Notes under the pieces: model-generated
The model's database searches: none
Told to the model about the DNA's origin: nothing
The model's input: only the letters and a program-made list of their open reading frames with translations
Shown: positions 24,010 through 32,264 of the stretch, in pieces
Numbering within the stretch: the first letter of the stretch is position 1
Layout: each line of letters starts with the position of its first letter
Source: CALGFI01 sp963786805
GTDB lineage: Bacteria; Actinomycetota; UBA4738; HRBIN12
Direction: 5' to 3'
DNA: 64,000 nt
Assembly: GCA_963786805.1 (NCBI GenBank)
Contig: CAWBAK010000003.1
Coordinates: forward strand, 124,001 to 188,000
Program-made: the position numbers and the translations under genes

Positions 24010-25411
24010 TTGTTTGGCATGCGCTTGCGCACGCGGGTGCTCGCGGCAGCGGCGTCGATCGCGGTCGGAGCCGGCCTCTTCGCGCTGGCTCCACTGACGG
24101 GCGGCGCTTCGAGCCACCGTGAGGCGCCTCTCGTATCGGCCGACCCGCAGATCGACACCACCGACGTGTGGGCGTTCGTGAGCGAGGACCGGCCGAGCAC
24201 GGTCACACTCATCGCGTCCTGGATCCCGTTCCAGGAGCCCGCCGGCGGCCCGAACTTCTACGCGTGGGCCGACGGCGTCCGCTACAGCATCAATATCGAC
24301 AACGATCACGACGCGAAGGCAGACGTCGTGTATCAGTGGGTGTTCACCAGTCACTATCGGAACCCGAACACCTTCCTGTACAACACCGGCCAGGTCACGT
24401 CGCTGTCGGACCCGGACCTGAACTTCTCCCAGACGTACGACCTCGTCCGGGTGAACCGCGACTCGGGAAGGAAGACGACGCTCGTGGACGACGCGATCGC
24501 CGCACCGAGCCACGTCGGCGCGGCCTCGATGCCCAGCTACAACACGAACCTGTTCGACGCCGCCACCGTCGACTTCGGAGCGGCGCCGAGCCGCACGTGG
24601 GTCGGTCAGTCCGACGACGCCTTCTTCCTCGACCTCCGCGTGTTCGACCTGCTGTACGGGGCGAACCTGACCGAGGTCGGGGACGACACGCTCGCCGGGT
24701 TCAACGTCAGCACGATCGCGCTGCAGGTGCCGAAGGAGGACCTCGCGCTCGGCCGTGACGCCGAGGCGAACCCGATCGTGGGGATCTGGAGCACGACGTC
24801 GCGTCGCAGCGTCCAGATCCAGAACGGCGACGGTTCGACCGACGCGCAACGGCAAGTTCGTCCAGGTCTCGCGTCTGGGCATGCCGCTCGTGAACGAGGT
24901 CGTGATCCCGGTCGGGTTGAAGGACTACTTCAACGGCTCCAAGCCGACCCAGGACCCGGCGGCGTTGCCGCTGGTCCAGGACCCCGAGCTCCCGCACCTG
25001 CTGAACGCGGTGTACGGGCTCGACGTCCCGGACTCGGACCCCGACACGGCGGGCATCCAGCGCGCCGACCTCATCTCGGTGTTCCTCACCGGGGTCGCGG
25101 GACTCAACCAGCCCGCCGGCGGCACCCCGAGCGAGATGCTTCGCCTGAACATGTCGATCGCTCCGTGCTCGACGACGTGCTCTCCGTTCGGCGTCCTCGG
25201 CAACGACACGGCCGGGTTCCCGAACGGCCGGCGTCTGCAGGACGACATCATCGACATCTCGTTGCGCGTGGTCTTGGGCGTCCTGCTGCCCGAGCACCAG
25301 GCGCTCGCGGAGACGATCGGTGACGGCGTCGACGCGAACGATGTCGCGTTCAACACGGAGTTCCCCTACGTGGCGTACCCGGCGTCCGGCTCGGACGTCG
25401 CGCCGCACTGA
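24010..25411 (+). CDS. DUF4331 family secreted protein, frame shifted near 24844
   Basis: Starts TTG 24010, seven bases after AAGGAGGG, a near-ideal ribosome site. A signal peptide (RTRVLAAAASIAVGAGLFAL) precedes ASSHREAPLVSADPQIDTTD, the diagnostic DUF4331 N-terminus (SHREAP). The first 278 codons run in one frame to ..GSTDA; the protein continues one frame on with RNGKFVQVSRLGMPLVNEVVIP to TGA 25409-25411. One surplus base around 24844-24847 (within GACGCGCAAC) accounts for it; joined length about 466, normal for the family. Function unknown; DUF4331 proteins are exported. The TPR and NicO-type transporter genes follow, an association that suggests a shared role in metal uptake. Confidence 0.8.
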
Positions 25412-25423
25412 GTCACGACCGGT

Positions 25424-25456
25424 CGGAGGGATCGGGCGATCGGCTCGATCCCTCCG
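25424..25456 (+). terminator. Hairpin after the DUF4331 gene
   Basis: CGGAGGGATCG (25424-25434) pairs perfectly over 11 bp with CGATCCCTCCG (25446-25456), only 12 bases after the stop. The T-run is weak (CCGTTCTTC), so it may attenuate or stabilise rather than end transcription into the TPR gene. Confidence 0.5.
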
Positions 25457-25476
25457 CCGTTCTTCGAGGAGCGAGC

Positions 25477-26814
25477 ATGAAGGGTCCCGTCAAGGCTGCG
25501 ATGGTGGTGGTCGCCGCCGCCACGTTGATCGCCGGCGCCGCCGTCGTGAACCTTCGCGGCGCGACGGTTCCCGATCGCCGTGTCATGGGACTTCCCCGAA
25601 CCCCGGCCTCCGCCCTGCTCGGCCCGGCAGGGCGGGCCGGTTCGCTCGAGGGATCGATCGGCGCACTGCAGGATCGGTTGCGTCTGGTCCCGCAGGACTG
25701 GCAGGGGTACGCGTCGCTCGGGCTCGCGTACGTGGCGCAGGCGCGTGTGACGGCCGACCCGAGCTGGTACCCGAAGGCCGAGGGCGTCCTCGCGACATCC
25801 CTCCGGCTGCAGGGTGAGGGCAACGTCGACGCGGTCCTGGGACTCGGAGCGCTCGCACTCGCGCGGCACGAATTCGACGACGCGCTCGCGCACGGACGAG
25901 CGGCCGAGGCGATGAGCCCGCAGAACGCCGATGCGTTCGGCGTGATCGGTGACGCACTTCTCGAGCTCGGACGGTACGACGAGGCCTTCGCCGCGTTCCA
26001 GACGATGGTCGACACCAGGCCCGATCTCACCTCGTACGCGAGGGTCTCGTACGCGCGAGAGCTCCTCGGCGACATCGCGGGGGCGGTCGACGCGATGCGG
26101 ATCGCGTTCGAGTCGGCCGGGACCGCCACCGACGCCGCCTGGGCCGCTCACCAGCTGGGCGAGCTCGAGCTCGGCCGTGGTGACGTCGAGGCGGCGACCG
26201 GGTGGTTCGAGCGAGGGCTCGACCTCGCCCCCGACGACGTGGCGAACCTCGCCGGGCTCGCCAGGTCCTCCTGGGCGGAGGGCGACATCAGGATCGCGAT
26301 CGAAGGGTTCGAGGACGTCGTCGCCCGGCGTCCATCGGTCGAGTACGTCGCGACCCTGGGCGACCTGTACGCGATCTCGGGCCATCACGGTCTCGCCGAC
26401 GCGCAGTACGCGGTCGTCGAGGCGGCTCGTCAGCTCGCCCGGTCGAACGGAGTGAACGTCGACCTCGAGGTCGCCCTGTTCGACGCCGATCACGGCGATC
26501 CCGAACGGGCGCTCGCGGCCGCCCAAGCCGAATGGCGGCGGCGACGGAGCGTCCACGTGGCCGACGCATACGCGTGGGCCCTGTACGCGAACGACCGCTT
26601 CGAGGACGCCGAGCGGCTCTCGGACCGCGCGCTCGCGCTCGGAACGCGCAACCCCGCGTTCCTGTACCACGCGGCGATGATCGAGCGCGCGCTGGGTCGC
26701 GACGCGGTCGCGCTCCGCCTGATGAGCCGGGCGCTGCGGTTGAACCCCCGCTTCTCCGTTCTCCACGCGGCCACCGCCGAGCGCGTGCGCTCCGAGCTGG
26801 AGGCCAGGACATGA
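25477..26814 (+). CDS. Tetratricopeptide-repeat protein with N-terminal membrane anchor
   Basis: 445 residues. An uncleaved-looking N-terminal hydrophobic helix (AAMVVVAAATLIAGAAVV, about 7-24) anchors a chain of about eight to nine TPR units, e.g. WQGYASLGLAYVAQAR, ADAFGVIGDALLELGRYDEAF and AAWAAHQLGELELGRGDVEAA, ending AVALRLMSRALRLNPRF. TPR arrays bind partner proteins; no enzymatic domain is present. It lies between the DUF4331 and transporter genes (its TGA overlaps the transporter ATG, ATGA at 26811-26814), so the three likely act together outside or at the membrane. GAGGAGCGAGC supplies the ribosome site for ATG 25477. Confidence 0.85.
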   Translation: MKGPVKAAMVVVAAATLIAGAAVVNLRGATVPDRRVMGLPRTPASALLGPAGRAGSLEGSIGALQDRLRLVPQDWQGYASLGLAYVAQARVTADPSWYPKAEGVLATSLRLQGEGNVDAVLGLGALALARHEFDDALAHGRAAEAMSPQNADAFGVIGDALLELGRYDEAFAAFQTMVDTRPDLTSYARVSYARELLGDIAGAVDAMRIAFESAGTATDAAWAAHQLGELELGRGDVEAATGWFERGLDLAPDDVANLAGLARSSWAEGDIRIAIEGFEDVVARRPSVEYVATLGDLYAISGHHGLADAQYAVVEAARQLARSNGVNVDLEVALFDADHGDPERALAAAQAEWRRRRSVHVADAYAWALYANDRFEDAERLSDRALALGTRNPAFLYHAAMIERALGRDAVALRLMSRALRLNPRFSVLHAATAERVRSELEART

Positions 26815-28205
26815 GGCGCCGGGTGCTTGCTTCCCTGGGTCTCGTCGCGGCGCTCCTCCTCATGCCCGCGATCGCATCCGCGCATCCGCTCGGCAACTTC
26901 ACGGTGAGCACGTCCGCGGGGATCGTCCTTTCGCCAAGTTCGGTCCGGATCGACTACGTCGTCGACCTGGCGGAGATCCCGACGGTCCAGGCGATGCCCG
27001 AGCTGGATCGAGACGGCGACGGAGCAACGAGCGGGGACGAACGGACCGCGTGGGCCACATCCACGGCAGCCGAGCTCGTGTCGAACCTGTCGGTGACCGT
27101 CGGGGACGACCCCGTGGCGCTCGAGGTCGTCTCGGCCCGCGCCGAGCTCCTGCCGGGTCAGGGCGGTCTCGACGTCCTCCGGCTCGAGGTCGTGTTCGAC
27201 GGCCGGGTTCCCGAGGTTGGGGAGCTCGCGTTCCACGACGGGAACTTCTCCGATCGCCTCGGCTGGCACGAGGTGACGGCGTCGGGCTCCGGTGGGGTCG
27301 CGCTCGAGCGGTCGAGCGTTCCGGCGACGAGTCCGACGGACCGGCTCCGCACGTATCCGCGGGACCTGCTCTCGAGCCCGCTCGACGTCCGGGATGCGAC
27401 GCTTTCTTTCGGCCCCGGGGTGGGCGGTCCGGCGGGATCTTCCGAGAGCGGGGGCGCGCCGACGATGAGCGGTGACGCGCCTACCGGGGGAGCCGGCGGT
27501 GCCGAAGGAGCGTTCGCGCGTGTGGTTGATCGCACGGGGCCGCTCATGCTCCTCGCCGTCCTGCTGTCGTTCGGGGTCGGAGCGCTCCACGCGCTCGGCC
27601 CCGGTCACGGGAAGACGCTGATGGCCGCCTACCTCATCGGGTCGGGCGGCGGCGTCCGGCATGCCGTCGCGGTCGGCGGAGCGGTGGCCGTGATGCACAC
27701 CGCCTCGGTGCTCGCGCTCGGGATCGTCGTGCTCTCGGCCACCGAGGTGTTCGCGCCCGAGGCCGTCTACCCGTGGCTCGCCCTGGGGTCCGGCCTCACC
27801 GCGCTGGCGCTGGGGGCCGGGATGCTCGTGGCCCGGCTCGCGAGATGGGGGGAGGGGACCGAGCGGCGCCACGATCACCCGCACCCCACCCGAGCCGTGC
27901 TCTCGCGGAAGGGGTTGACGGCGATCGCCCTCGCCGGCGGGATCCTGCCATCGCCGAGCGCGCTCCTCGTCCTCCTCGCATCGGTCGCGATCCACCGCGT
28001 CGCGTACGGGCTCGTCCTGATCGCCGCCTTCAGCCTCGGGCTCGCGTCCGCGCTGGTCGCCGTCGGGATCCTGGCGCTGCGGACCCACGACGCCCTCGCG
28101 CACCGGTTGTCGACCCGGCTGGGTCGGCTCGTGCCGGTGGCCTCGGCGGCGGTGGTCGCGATGCTCGGCCTGCTGCTCGCCGTGAACGGAGCGTCGAGGC
28201 TCTAG
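26811..28205 (+). CDS. NicO-type (RcnA/HoxN-like) nickel/cobalt transporter with large extracytoplasmic domain
   Basis: 464 residues. Signal-like helix at 5-24 (ending IASAHPLGNF), then about 215 extracytoplasmic residues of beta character that include an EF-hand-like loop DRDGDGATSGDE (about 64-75). The C-terminal half (from about 245) is a NicO permease: six helices with LHALGPGHGKTLMAAYLIG carrying the family His motif, a second HTASVLALG helix, and a cytoplasmic HDHPHP His loop for metal. Members move Ni2+ or Co2+; some export. The fused N-terminal domain and the DUF4331/TPR partners suggest a metal-uptake or sensing complex. Starts in the ATGA overlap with the TPR gene. Confidence 0.8.
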   Translation: MRRRVLASLGLVAALLLMPAIASAHPLGNFTVSTSAGIVLSPSSVRIDYVVDLAEIPTVQAMPELDRDGDGATSGDERTAWATSTAAELVSNLSVTVGDDPVALEVVSARAELLPGQGGLDVLRLEVVFDGRVPEVGELAFHDGNFSDRLGWHEVTASGSGGVALERSSVPATSPTDRLRTYPRDLLSSPLDVRDATLSFGPGVGGPAGSSESGGAPTMSGDAPTGGAGGAEGAFARVVDRTGPLMLLAVLLSFGVGALHALGPGHGKTLMAAYLIGSGGGVRHAVAVGGAVAVMHTASVLALGIVVLSATEVFAPEAVYPWLALGSGLTALALGAGMLVARLARWGEGTERRHDHPHPTRAVLSRKGLTAIALAGGILPSPSALLVLLASVAIHRVAYGLVLIAAFSLGLASALVAVGILALRTHDALAHRLSTRLGRLVPVASAAVVAMLGLLLAVNGASRL

Positions 28206-28235
28206 GGCGTCGCGCGCGCGGCTCGAGACTGCGGG

Positions 28236-29015
28236 CTACGCGAGTGATGCGCGCCACGACCGGCCGTTCCGGCTCGGCGACGTGGGCGGTGTCGAGGCCG
28301 CCTCTTCGGTGATCCAGACCTCGTCGAACCGAGCGACGTCGACCGTGAGCTTGATCAGCACGGAGCCGCTCTCCGGGACGAACATCTCGCCGATCGGTTC
28401 GAACACGCCCTGGTCGCCGAGCCAGACCTGATACGCGTGTCCGGGCGCGGGCTCGGGACACAGGTCGGCGACGAGGTAGAACCGCCGGATGTCGGGCGCG
28501 GCGACGCCGACGAAGGGGGCCGATGCGCTCCCCTCGGCGTCGACGTTCACCGGGCTCACCCCGGGTGAGTTCATCACGGAGAGGAGCTCGAGCGCGAGGC
28601 TGCGGTCGTCCTGAGCCTCCGAGGCGCGGTCCGCCATCACGAACGAGAGGCCGCCCATGGTCGCGAGGGCGACGAAACCCACCGCGAGGGCGGCGACGAA
28701 CGACCCGCGTCCGAGCGGAACGCCGGGGATCTGTCCGATCCCGCGATGGATCCTTCCGAGGACGAGGTCGGGAGGCGACACCGGGTCCGCGGCGAGCGCG
28801 AGCTCACCGGTCACCTTCTGGAAGTCCGAGACGGTTCGCAGGCAGGTGGGGCAGGTGGGGACGTGGTTCGCGAGGACGAGGTCGGCCTCGGCGGCGTCCT
28901 GCTCGGAGAGCGTGTGCAGCGCGTGCCCGGCGAGCAGCTCCTCGATCCGCTCGTGGTCGGGGCCGGTTCCCGAGCCCGTCCCCGGGCCGGTTCCCTGGCC
29001 AGCGCCTTGGCTCAC
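28236..29015 (-). CDS. RskA-like zinc anti-sigma factor, membrane-bound
   Basis: 259 residues. Cytoplasmic N-terminus with the ZAS motif H-x3-C-x2-C (NHVPTCPTC, about 51-59), preceded by a Gly/Pro-rich lead (about 20 residues) and ELLAGHALHTLSEQDAAE; one membrane helix (about 105-128, VAALAVGFVALATMGGLSFV); then a 130-residue external RskA domain with GHAYQVWLGDQGVFEPIG. The ZAS domain would hold the ECF sigma encoded immediately upstream; proteolysis after an external signal releases it. GTG 29015 directly abuts the sigma stop (TGA then GTG), so expression is coupled. Confidence 0.87.
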   Translation of the reverse strand: MSQGAGQGTGPGTGSGTGPDHERIEELLAGHALHTLSEQDAAEADLVLANHVPTCPTCLRTVSDFQKVTGELALAADPVSPPDLVLGRIHRGIGQIPGVPLGRGSFVAALAVGFVALATMGGLSFVMADRASEAQDDRSLALELLSVMNSPGVSPVNVDAEGSASAPFVGVAAPDIRRFYLVADLCPEPAPGHAYQVWLGDQGVFEPIGEMFVPESGSVLIKLTVDVARFDEVWITEEAASTPPTSPSRNGRSWRASLA

Positions 29016-29582
29016 TCAGTCCTCCCGGTCGAGAACGCGCCGCATCTTGCGCATCGCGGCGAGCGTTCGGGTCTTCACCGTTCCCACCGGGATGCCAAGT
29101 GTTTCGGCGATCCGGGTCTGCGTGTAGCCGCCGAAGTATGCCAGCTCGATCACCTGTCGCTGCTCCGGGGGGAGGATCGTGAGGGCCTCCCGGACCTCCT
29201 TGCGACGAACGCTCAGATAGGCGCCGTCGACGACCTCGTCCGCAACATCTTCGCCACGAATGGGCTCCAGGTTCGAAGCCCGTTCCGTTCTCCTGCGGAG
29301 GCGTTCCTCGCGCCGGACCACGTCCACCGCGCGGTGATGGACCAAGGACAAGAAGAAGGAGCGGAAGGCGCCCCGAGCGGGGTCGAAGGCCTCCGGCGCC
29401 TTCCACAGGGCGAGGAAGGCATCCTGGACGACCTCCTGGGCGAGGGTTTCCTGGGCGGTGATCCGAAGCGCGAGGCCGTATGCCGCCGAGCCGTACCGCC
29501 GGTAGATCTCGTCGAACGCCTCGCGGTCCCCGTGCCTGACTCGGCGGTGGAGGTCGAGATCGTGGATCTCTCCCTCGCTCAT
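29016..29582 (-). CDS. ECF sigma factor (SigK-like)
   Basis: 188 residues. Region 2 includes HGDREAFDEIYRRYG and QEVVQDAFLALWKAPEAFDP with the DAFL core contact; RSFFLSLVHHRAVDVVRREE is region 2.3/2.4. Region 4 is LTILPPEQRQVIELAYFGG with the HTH GYTQTRIAETLGIPVGTVKTR. With an RskA-type anti-sigma factor it corresponds to the SigK group. It initiates seven bases after a TAGGAA -10 (leaderless). Targets are unknown; the adjacent DUF4331/transporter cluster is a candidate because it lies next to it, but no matching -35/-10 is identified. Confidence 0.9.
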   Translation of the reverse strand: MSEGEIHDLDLHRRVRHGDREAFDEIYRRYGSAAYGLALRITAQETLAQEVVQDAFLALWKAPEAFDPARGAFRSFFLSLVHHRAVDVVRREERLRRRTERASNLEPIRGEDVADEVVDGAYLSVRRKEVREALTILPPEQRQVIELAYFGGYTQTRIAETLGIPVGTVKTRTLAAMRKMRRVLDRED

Positions 29583-29588
29583 CCGGCT

Positions 29589-29594
29589 TTCCTA
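29589..29594 (-). promoter_or_regulatory. -10 hexamer (TAGGAA), leaderless promoter of the ECF sigma gene
   Basis: On the minus strand TAGGAA predicts +1 at 29582, the A of the ATG. The last base departs from TANNNT, so confidence is lower. Confidence 0.4.
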
Positions 29595-29633
29595 CCACAT
29601 GGGCGGGGCGGCTCCGTGGCGGACCCGAGGCGC

Positions 29634-29639
29634 TAGCAT
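29634..29639 (+). promoter_or_regulatory. -10 hexamer (TAGCAT), leaderless promoter of the glutaredoxin-like gene
   Basis: TAGCAT predicts +1 at 29646, two bases before GTG 29648. It lies 40 bases from the divergent sigma promoter. Confidence 0.55.
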
Positions 29640-29647
29640 GCCCGCCC

Positions 29648-29884
29648 GTGCGGCGCGTGGTGATGTACTCGCGGCCAGGGTGCGGCCTCTGCGACGAGGC
29701 GCGCCGGGTCATCCTTGCGGAGCGGGGGCGCACGCCCTTCGAGTTCGAGGACGTCGACGTCACCGGGAGTGACGCGTTGGAGCTCGAGTACGGGATCCGG
29801 ATCCCGGTCGTCCTCGTCGACGGTGAGGAGCGGTTCGAGATCGAGCTCGACCAGGGGTCGTTCGCCCGCGCCGTTCGCCCCTGA
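29648..29884 (+). CDS. Glutaredoxin-like (DUF836-type) thiol-disulfide protein
   Basis: 78 residues, single thioredoxin-fold domain. VVMYSRPGCGLCDEARRVI places the redox motif C-G-L-C (about 12-15) right after the first strand; IRIPVVLVDGEERFEIELD has the cis-Pro (IPV) typical of glutaredoxins. Acts in the cytoplasm on disulfides or mycothiol mixed disulfides by analogy. It precedes rex by 43 bases, but rex has its own -10; a joint redox function is inferred. GTG start from the -10 at 29634. Confidence 0.85.
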   Translation: MRRVVMYSRPGCGLCDEARRVILAERGRTPFEFEDVDVTGSDALELEYGIRIPVVLVDGEERFEIELDQGSFARAVRP

Positions 29885-29901
29885 GCGCTCGCCGGACCAC
29901 A

Positions 29902-29909
29902 TTCACGAA
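29902..29909 (+). promoter_or_regulatory. Possible Rex half-site upstream of rex
   Basis: TTCACGAA resembles one half of the Rex operator (TTCACAA), but the other half is not present, so self-regulation is only suggested. Confidence 0.2.
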
Positions 29910-29914
29910 TGCAC

Positions 29915-29920
29915 TATCAT
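29915..29920 (+). promoter_or_regulatory. -10 hexamer (TATCAT), leaderless promoter of rex
   Basis: TATCAT predicts +1 exactly at GTG 29927. It rules out an in-frame ATG at 29909. Confidence 0.6.
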
Positions 29921-29926
29921 CCGGCC

Positions 29927-30598
29927 GTGAGCCAGCGGCCGATCCCCGAGGCCACCGTCGGACGACTCCCGATCTACCTGCGGGCGCTCGTCGAGATCGC
30001 CGAGAGCGGCGCGACCACCGTCTCGTCCGAGGCGCTCGCGGAGGCCACGGGCGTGAACTCGGCGAAGGTCCGCAAGGACCTCTCGCACCTCGGCTCGTAC
30101 GGGACCCGAGGGGTCGGGTACGACGTCGCGTACCTGATCCATCAGATCCGTCGCGAGCTCGGCCTGACGCAGCACTGGCCCATCGTGATCGCCGGGATCG
30201 GGAACCTCGGGCACGCACTCGCCAACTACCGGGGCTTCGCCGAGCGCGGCTTCCGAACGGCGGCGCTCGTCGACAACGACCCGGGCAAGATCGGGGAGGA
30301 CGTCGCCGGCCTCGCGATCCGTCCGCTGGAGGACCTGCGCGCGATCGCGCGCGAGCACGAGACGCTGATCGGCGTCATCTCGACGCCGGCCGCCTCGGCC
30401 CAGCAGGTCGCCGACGCCATGGTCCAAGCCGGGATCCGATCGATCTTGAACTTCGCGCCGGCGGCGCTCGCGGTCCCCGAGGGCGTCTCGGTGCGGAAGG
30501 TGGACCTGGCGGTCGAGCTCCAGATCCTCACGTACTACGAGCAGCGCAAGGCCGCGCTCGTCGACGTGAAGCGGCGGGGCCGAGCCCAGACCGCCTGA
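29927..30598 (+). CDS. rex: Redox-sensing transcriptional repressor Rex
   Basis: 223 residues, complete. N-terminal winged helix: RLPIYLRALVEIAESG, ALAEATGVNSAKVRKDLSHLGSYGTRGVGY (operator contact helix), then a Rossmann domain VIAGIGNLGHALANY and FRTAALVDNDPGKIG that senses NADH/NAD+. The tail domain-swap helix is near LQILTYYEQRKAAL. Rex leaves DNA when NADH binds. It recognises TTGTGAA-N4-TTCACAA-type sites, which occur at 46283, 46315, 63310 and 35639 in this window. Start GTG 29927 comes from the -10 seven bases before. Confidence 0.95.
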   Translation: MSQRPIPEATVGRLPIYLRALVEIAESGATTVSSEALAEATGVNSAKVRKDLSHLGSYGTRGVGYDVAYLIHQIRRELGLTQHWPIVIAGIGNLGHALANYRGFAERGFRTAALVDNDPGKIGEDVAGLAIRPLEDLRAIAREHETLIGVISTPAASAQQVADAMVQAGIRSILNFAPAALAVPEGVSVRKVDLAVELQILTYYEQRKAALVDVKRRGRAQTA

Positions 30599-30611
30599 AC
30601 CCTCGCCGGAC

Positions 30612-30725
30612 CTACTTGGCGATCGTGATCCACATGACGACGAAGATCACCAGGACCATGACGCCGAACAGGATGAACTGCACCGAACCCTGTTCCATCA
30701 GCGGTGCCGCTTCCTGAGCGAGCAT
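30612..30725 (-). CDS. 37-residue single-pass membrane protein at the end of the bc operon
   Basis: ATG 30725 to TAG at 30614-30612 on the minus strand. Product: a short acidic start (MLAQEAAPLMEQGSVQ), one helix (FILFGVMVLVIFVVMWITI) and a Lys end. GAGGAG lies about seven bases upstream. Too small for standard gene finders, but start context, length of the helix and position 24 bases after the preceding operon gene support it. Short single-helix subunits are common in bc and oxidase complexes, so it is a likely accessory subunit of the cytochrome bc complex; that role is inferred from position alone. Confidence 0.6.
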   Translation of the reverse strand: MLAQEAAPLMEQGSVQFILFGVMVLVIFVVMWITIAK

Positions 30726-30749
30726 CTCGGGTCTCCTCGTGGTCGCGTT

Positions 30750-31496
30750 CTAGGCAGGTCCGTACCACGGCGGGGCCGTCCCGCCGGTCAGGATGTCCTT
30801 GCGCTTGCGCTCGGCGATGTCGAGCAACGGGAGATGGACCGCCAGGCCGACGACCGAGCCGATCAGGAACATCCAGGAGTAGCGGTTCACGCTGCCGGAG
30901 TCGTGCCGCATGTACACCTTCAGGAGCGGCCCGCCGCCCGTGAAATACCCCTCCGCGGCGGCGAGCGACACATCCTCTTCGGTCGCGAACTGAACGTTCT
31001 CGACGACGAAGTCCGTCGTCTGGAGCGCCAGGGCGTCGTGTTCGGCGAGTCCAAGGTCCTCGTTCGCTCTCTCGGCAAGGAAGGCCTGCGCCGCGGAAGT
31101 CACCGCCTGGATCGACGCGGTGTCGTTGTCGTTCTCGCCGGGCTCGCGCCACCCCTCGCCGTCGGGGTAGCGATCGAACACCTCGTAGATGGGTTGCGGA
31201 TCGGTGCCCGCCGCCTCGATGACCCAGGCCGGCTCGGCTCCGCGAGGGCCGAGGTTCACCGGCGTGTCGAGCCCCTGCGAGATGACGAACCCAGTCAGCC
31301 AGGTCACCGACAGGATGATCATCCAGGCGAAGAAGGAGACCGCGAGGACGAGGTATCCCATCCGCCGTCCGAATACGAACGAAAGCATCAGCAGCACGCT
31401 TCCGACGAACAGGACGAATCCCATGATCGTGGTGAGCCCACCCTTCAGCAGGGTCTCGCAGGGGATCTCGAACCCGACGCAGGACTGGGCGATCAC
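30750..31496 (-). CDS. Membrane protein of the cytochrome bc operon, function unknown
   Basis: 248 residues. Two or three helices near the N-terminus (LLKGGLTTIMGFVLFVGSVLLML, GYLVLAVSFFAWMIILSVTWL), a soluble domain of about 120 residues rich in acidic residues, and a final helix (WMFLIGSVVGLAVHLPLL) followed by a basic tail. Two Cys near the start (SCVGFEIPC) could form a disulfide. I recognise no family. GTG 31496 overlaps the cytochrome c stop (GTGA), so it is translationally coupled and likely part of or needed for the bc complex. Confidence 0.7.
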   Translation of the reverse strand: MIAQSCVGFEIPCETLLKGGLTTIMGFVLFVGSVLLMLSFVFGRRMGYLVLAVSFFAWMIILSVTWLTGFVISQGLDTPVNLGPRGAEPAWVIEAAGTDPQPIYEVFDRYPDGEGWREPGENDNDTASIQAVTSAAQAFLAERANEDLGLAEHDALALQTTDFVVENVQFATEEDVSLAAAEGYFTGGGPLLKVYMRHDSGSVNRYSWMFLIGSVVGLAVHLPLLDIAERKRKDILTGGTAPPWYGPA

Positions 31497-32245
31497 AGTT
31501 CCACGTTGTCCGTCGGGTTGGGCTTGTCGGTGATGACGCCGTCCAGGTAGTCCTCGACGGCCTTCGTCTGCGCCTCCGGGTTGAGGCAGACGTTCTCGCC
31601 GAAGGGGATCTCGTCCTCGTTCTGGATGCTGACGAGGTAGGTCACGATGTCGTTGATCTGCTGGTCGTTCAGTGCGCCCTCGAACCGGATGCTCCAGGAC
31701 GGCATGATCCCGCGGCCCTGTTCGATGGTCGTGTAGATGTCCCTGAGGCTGTAGATCAGGGGGTGACCATGGAACGGTCCCCCGCAAACGGTCGTCAGGT
31801 TCGGCGTGATCACCACGTCGCTCGGGTTGTCGGGGGTATTCGGGTTCAGGATCCGGCCGCCCTCGAGCGTGGGACCGTGACACTGGACGCACCCCACGCC
31901 GCCCTGGTTCTCCTCGGTGAAGAGCTCGACCGCCAGGCTGCCGCGATGGATCGCGTCGACCTTGAGGTCACGTTCCTGCGCGAGGTTCGTGCCCGGCTCG
32001 AGGAGCCACGTCGCGGGAACCCAGACGACGAGGAAGACGACCAGCAGCACGCCCCAGCCCTGAAGCTTCTGCAGCAGCGGCGTCTCGAGATCCTCGTCCG
32101 AGGGTCCGGGACGCATGCTCTGGGGGATGTCGGGTGCGGCCACTCGGCGGCGGCCTCGAAGGAACAGGACGCTCCCGGCGATCGCGAGGAAGACCGCTCC
32201 GCCGATCGCGAGGATGATGCCCTGGGCCTGCGTGAGGGCGAGCAT
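31493..32245 (-). CDS. Membrane-anchored monohaem cytochrome c of the bc complex
   Basis: 250 residues. Two N-terminal helices (about 8-30 and 62-82), then a class I-type cytochrome c domain: haem motif C-V-Q-C-H (C119, C122, H123), axial Met probably in GIMPSWS (about residue 181), and INDIVTYLVSIQNED at the C-terminal helix. In Gram-positive bc complexes the cytochrome c subunit anchored by helices passes electrons from the Rieske centre to the oxidase. Starts 20 bases after the Rieske stop. CcdA encoded upstream (35757) would serve its maturation. Confidence 0.92.
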   Translation of the reverse strand: MLALTQAQGIILAIGGAVFLAIAGSVLFLRGRRRVAAPDIPQSMRPGPSDEDLETPLLQKLQGWGVLLVVFLVVWVPATWLLEPGTNLAQERDLKVDAIHRGSLAVELFTEENQGGVGCVQCHGPTLEGGRILNPNTPDNPSDVVITPNLTTVCGGPFHGHPLIYSLRDIYTTIEQGRGIMPSWSIRFEGALNDQQINDIVTYLVSIQNEDEIPFGENVCLNPEAQTKAVEDYLDGVITDKPNPTDNVEL

Positions 32246-32264
32246 CAGATCGCGAGCCCTTCCC

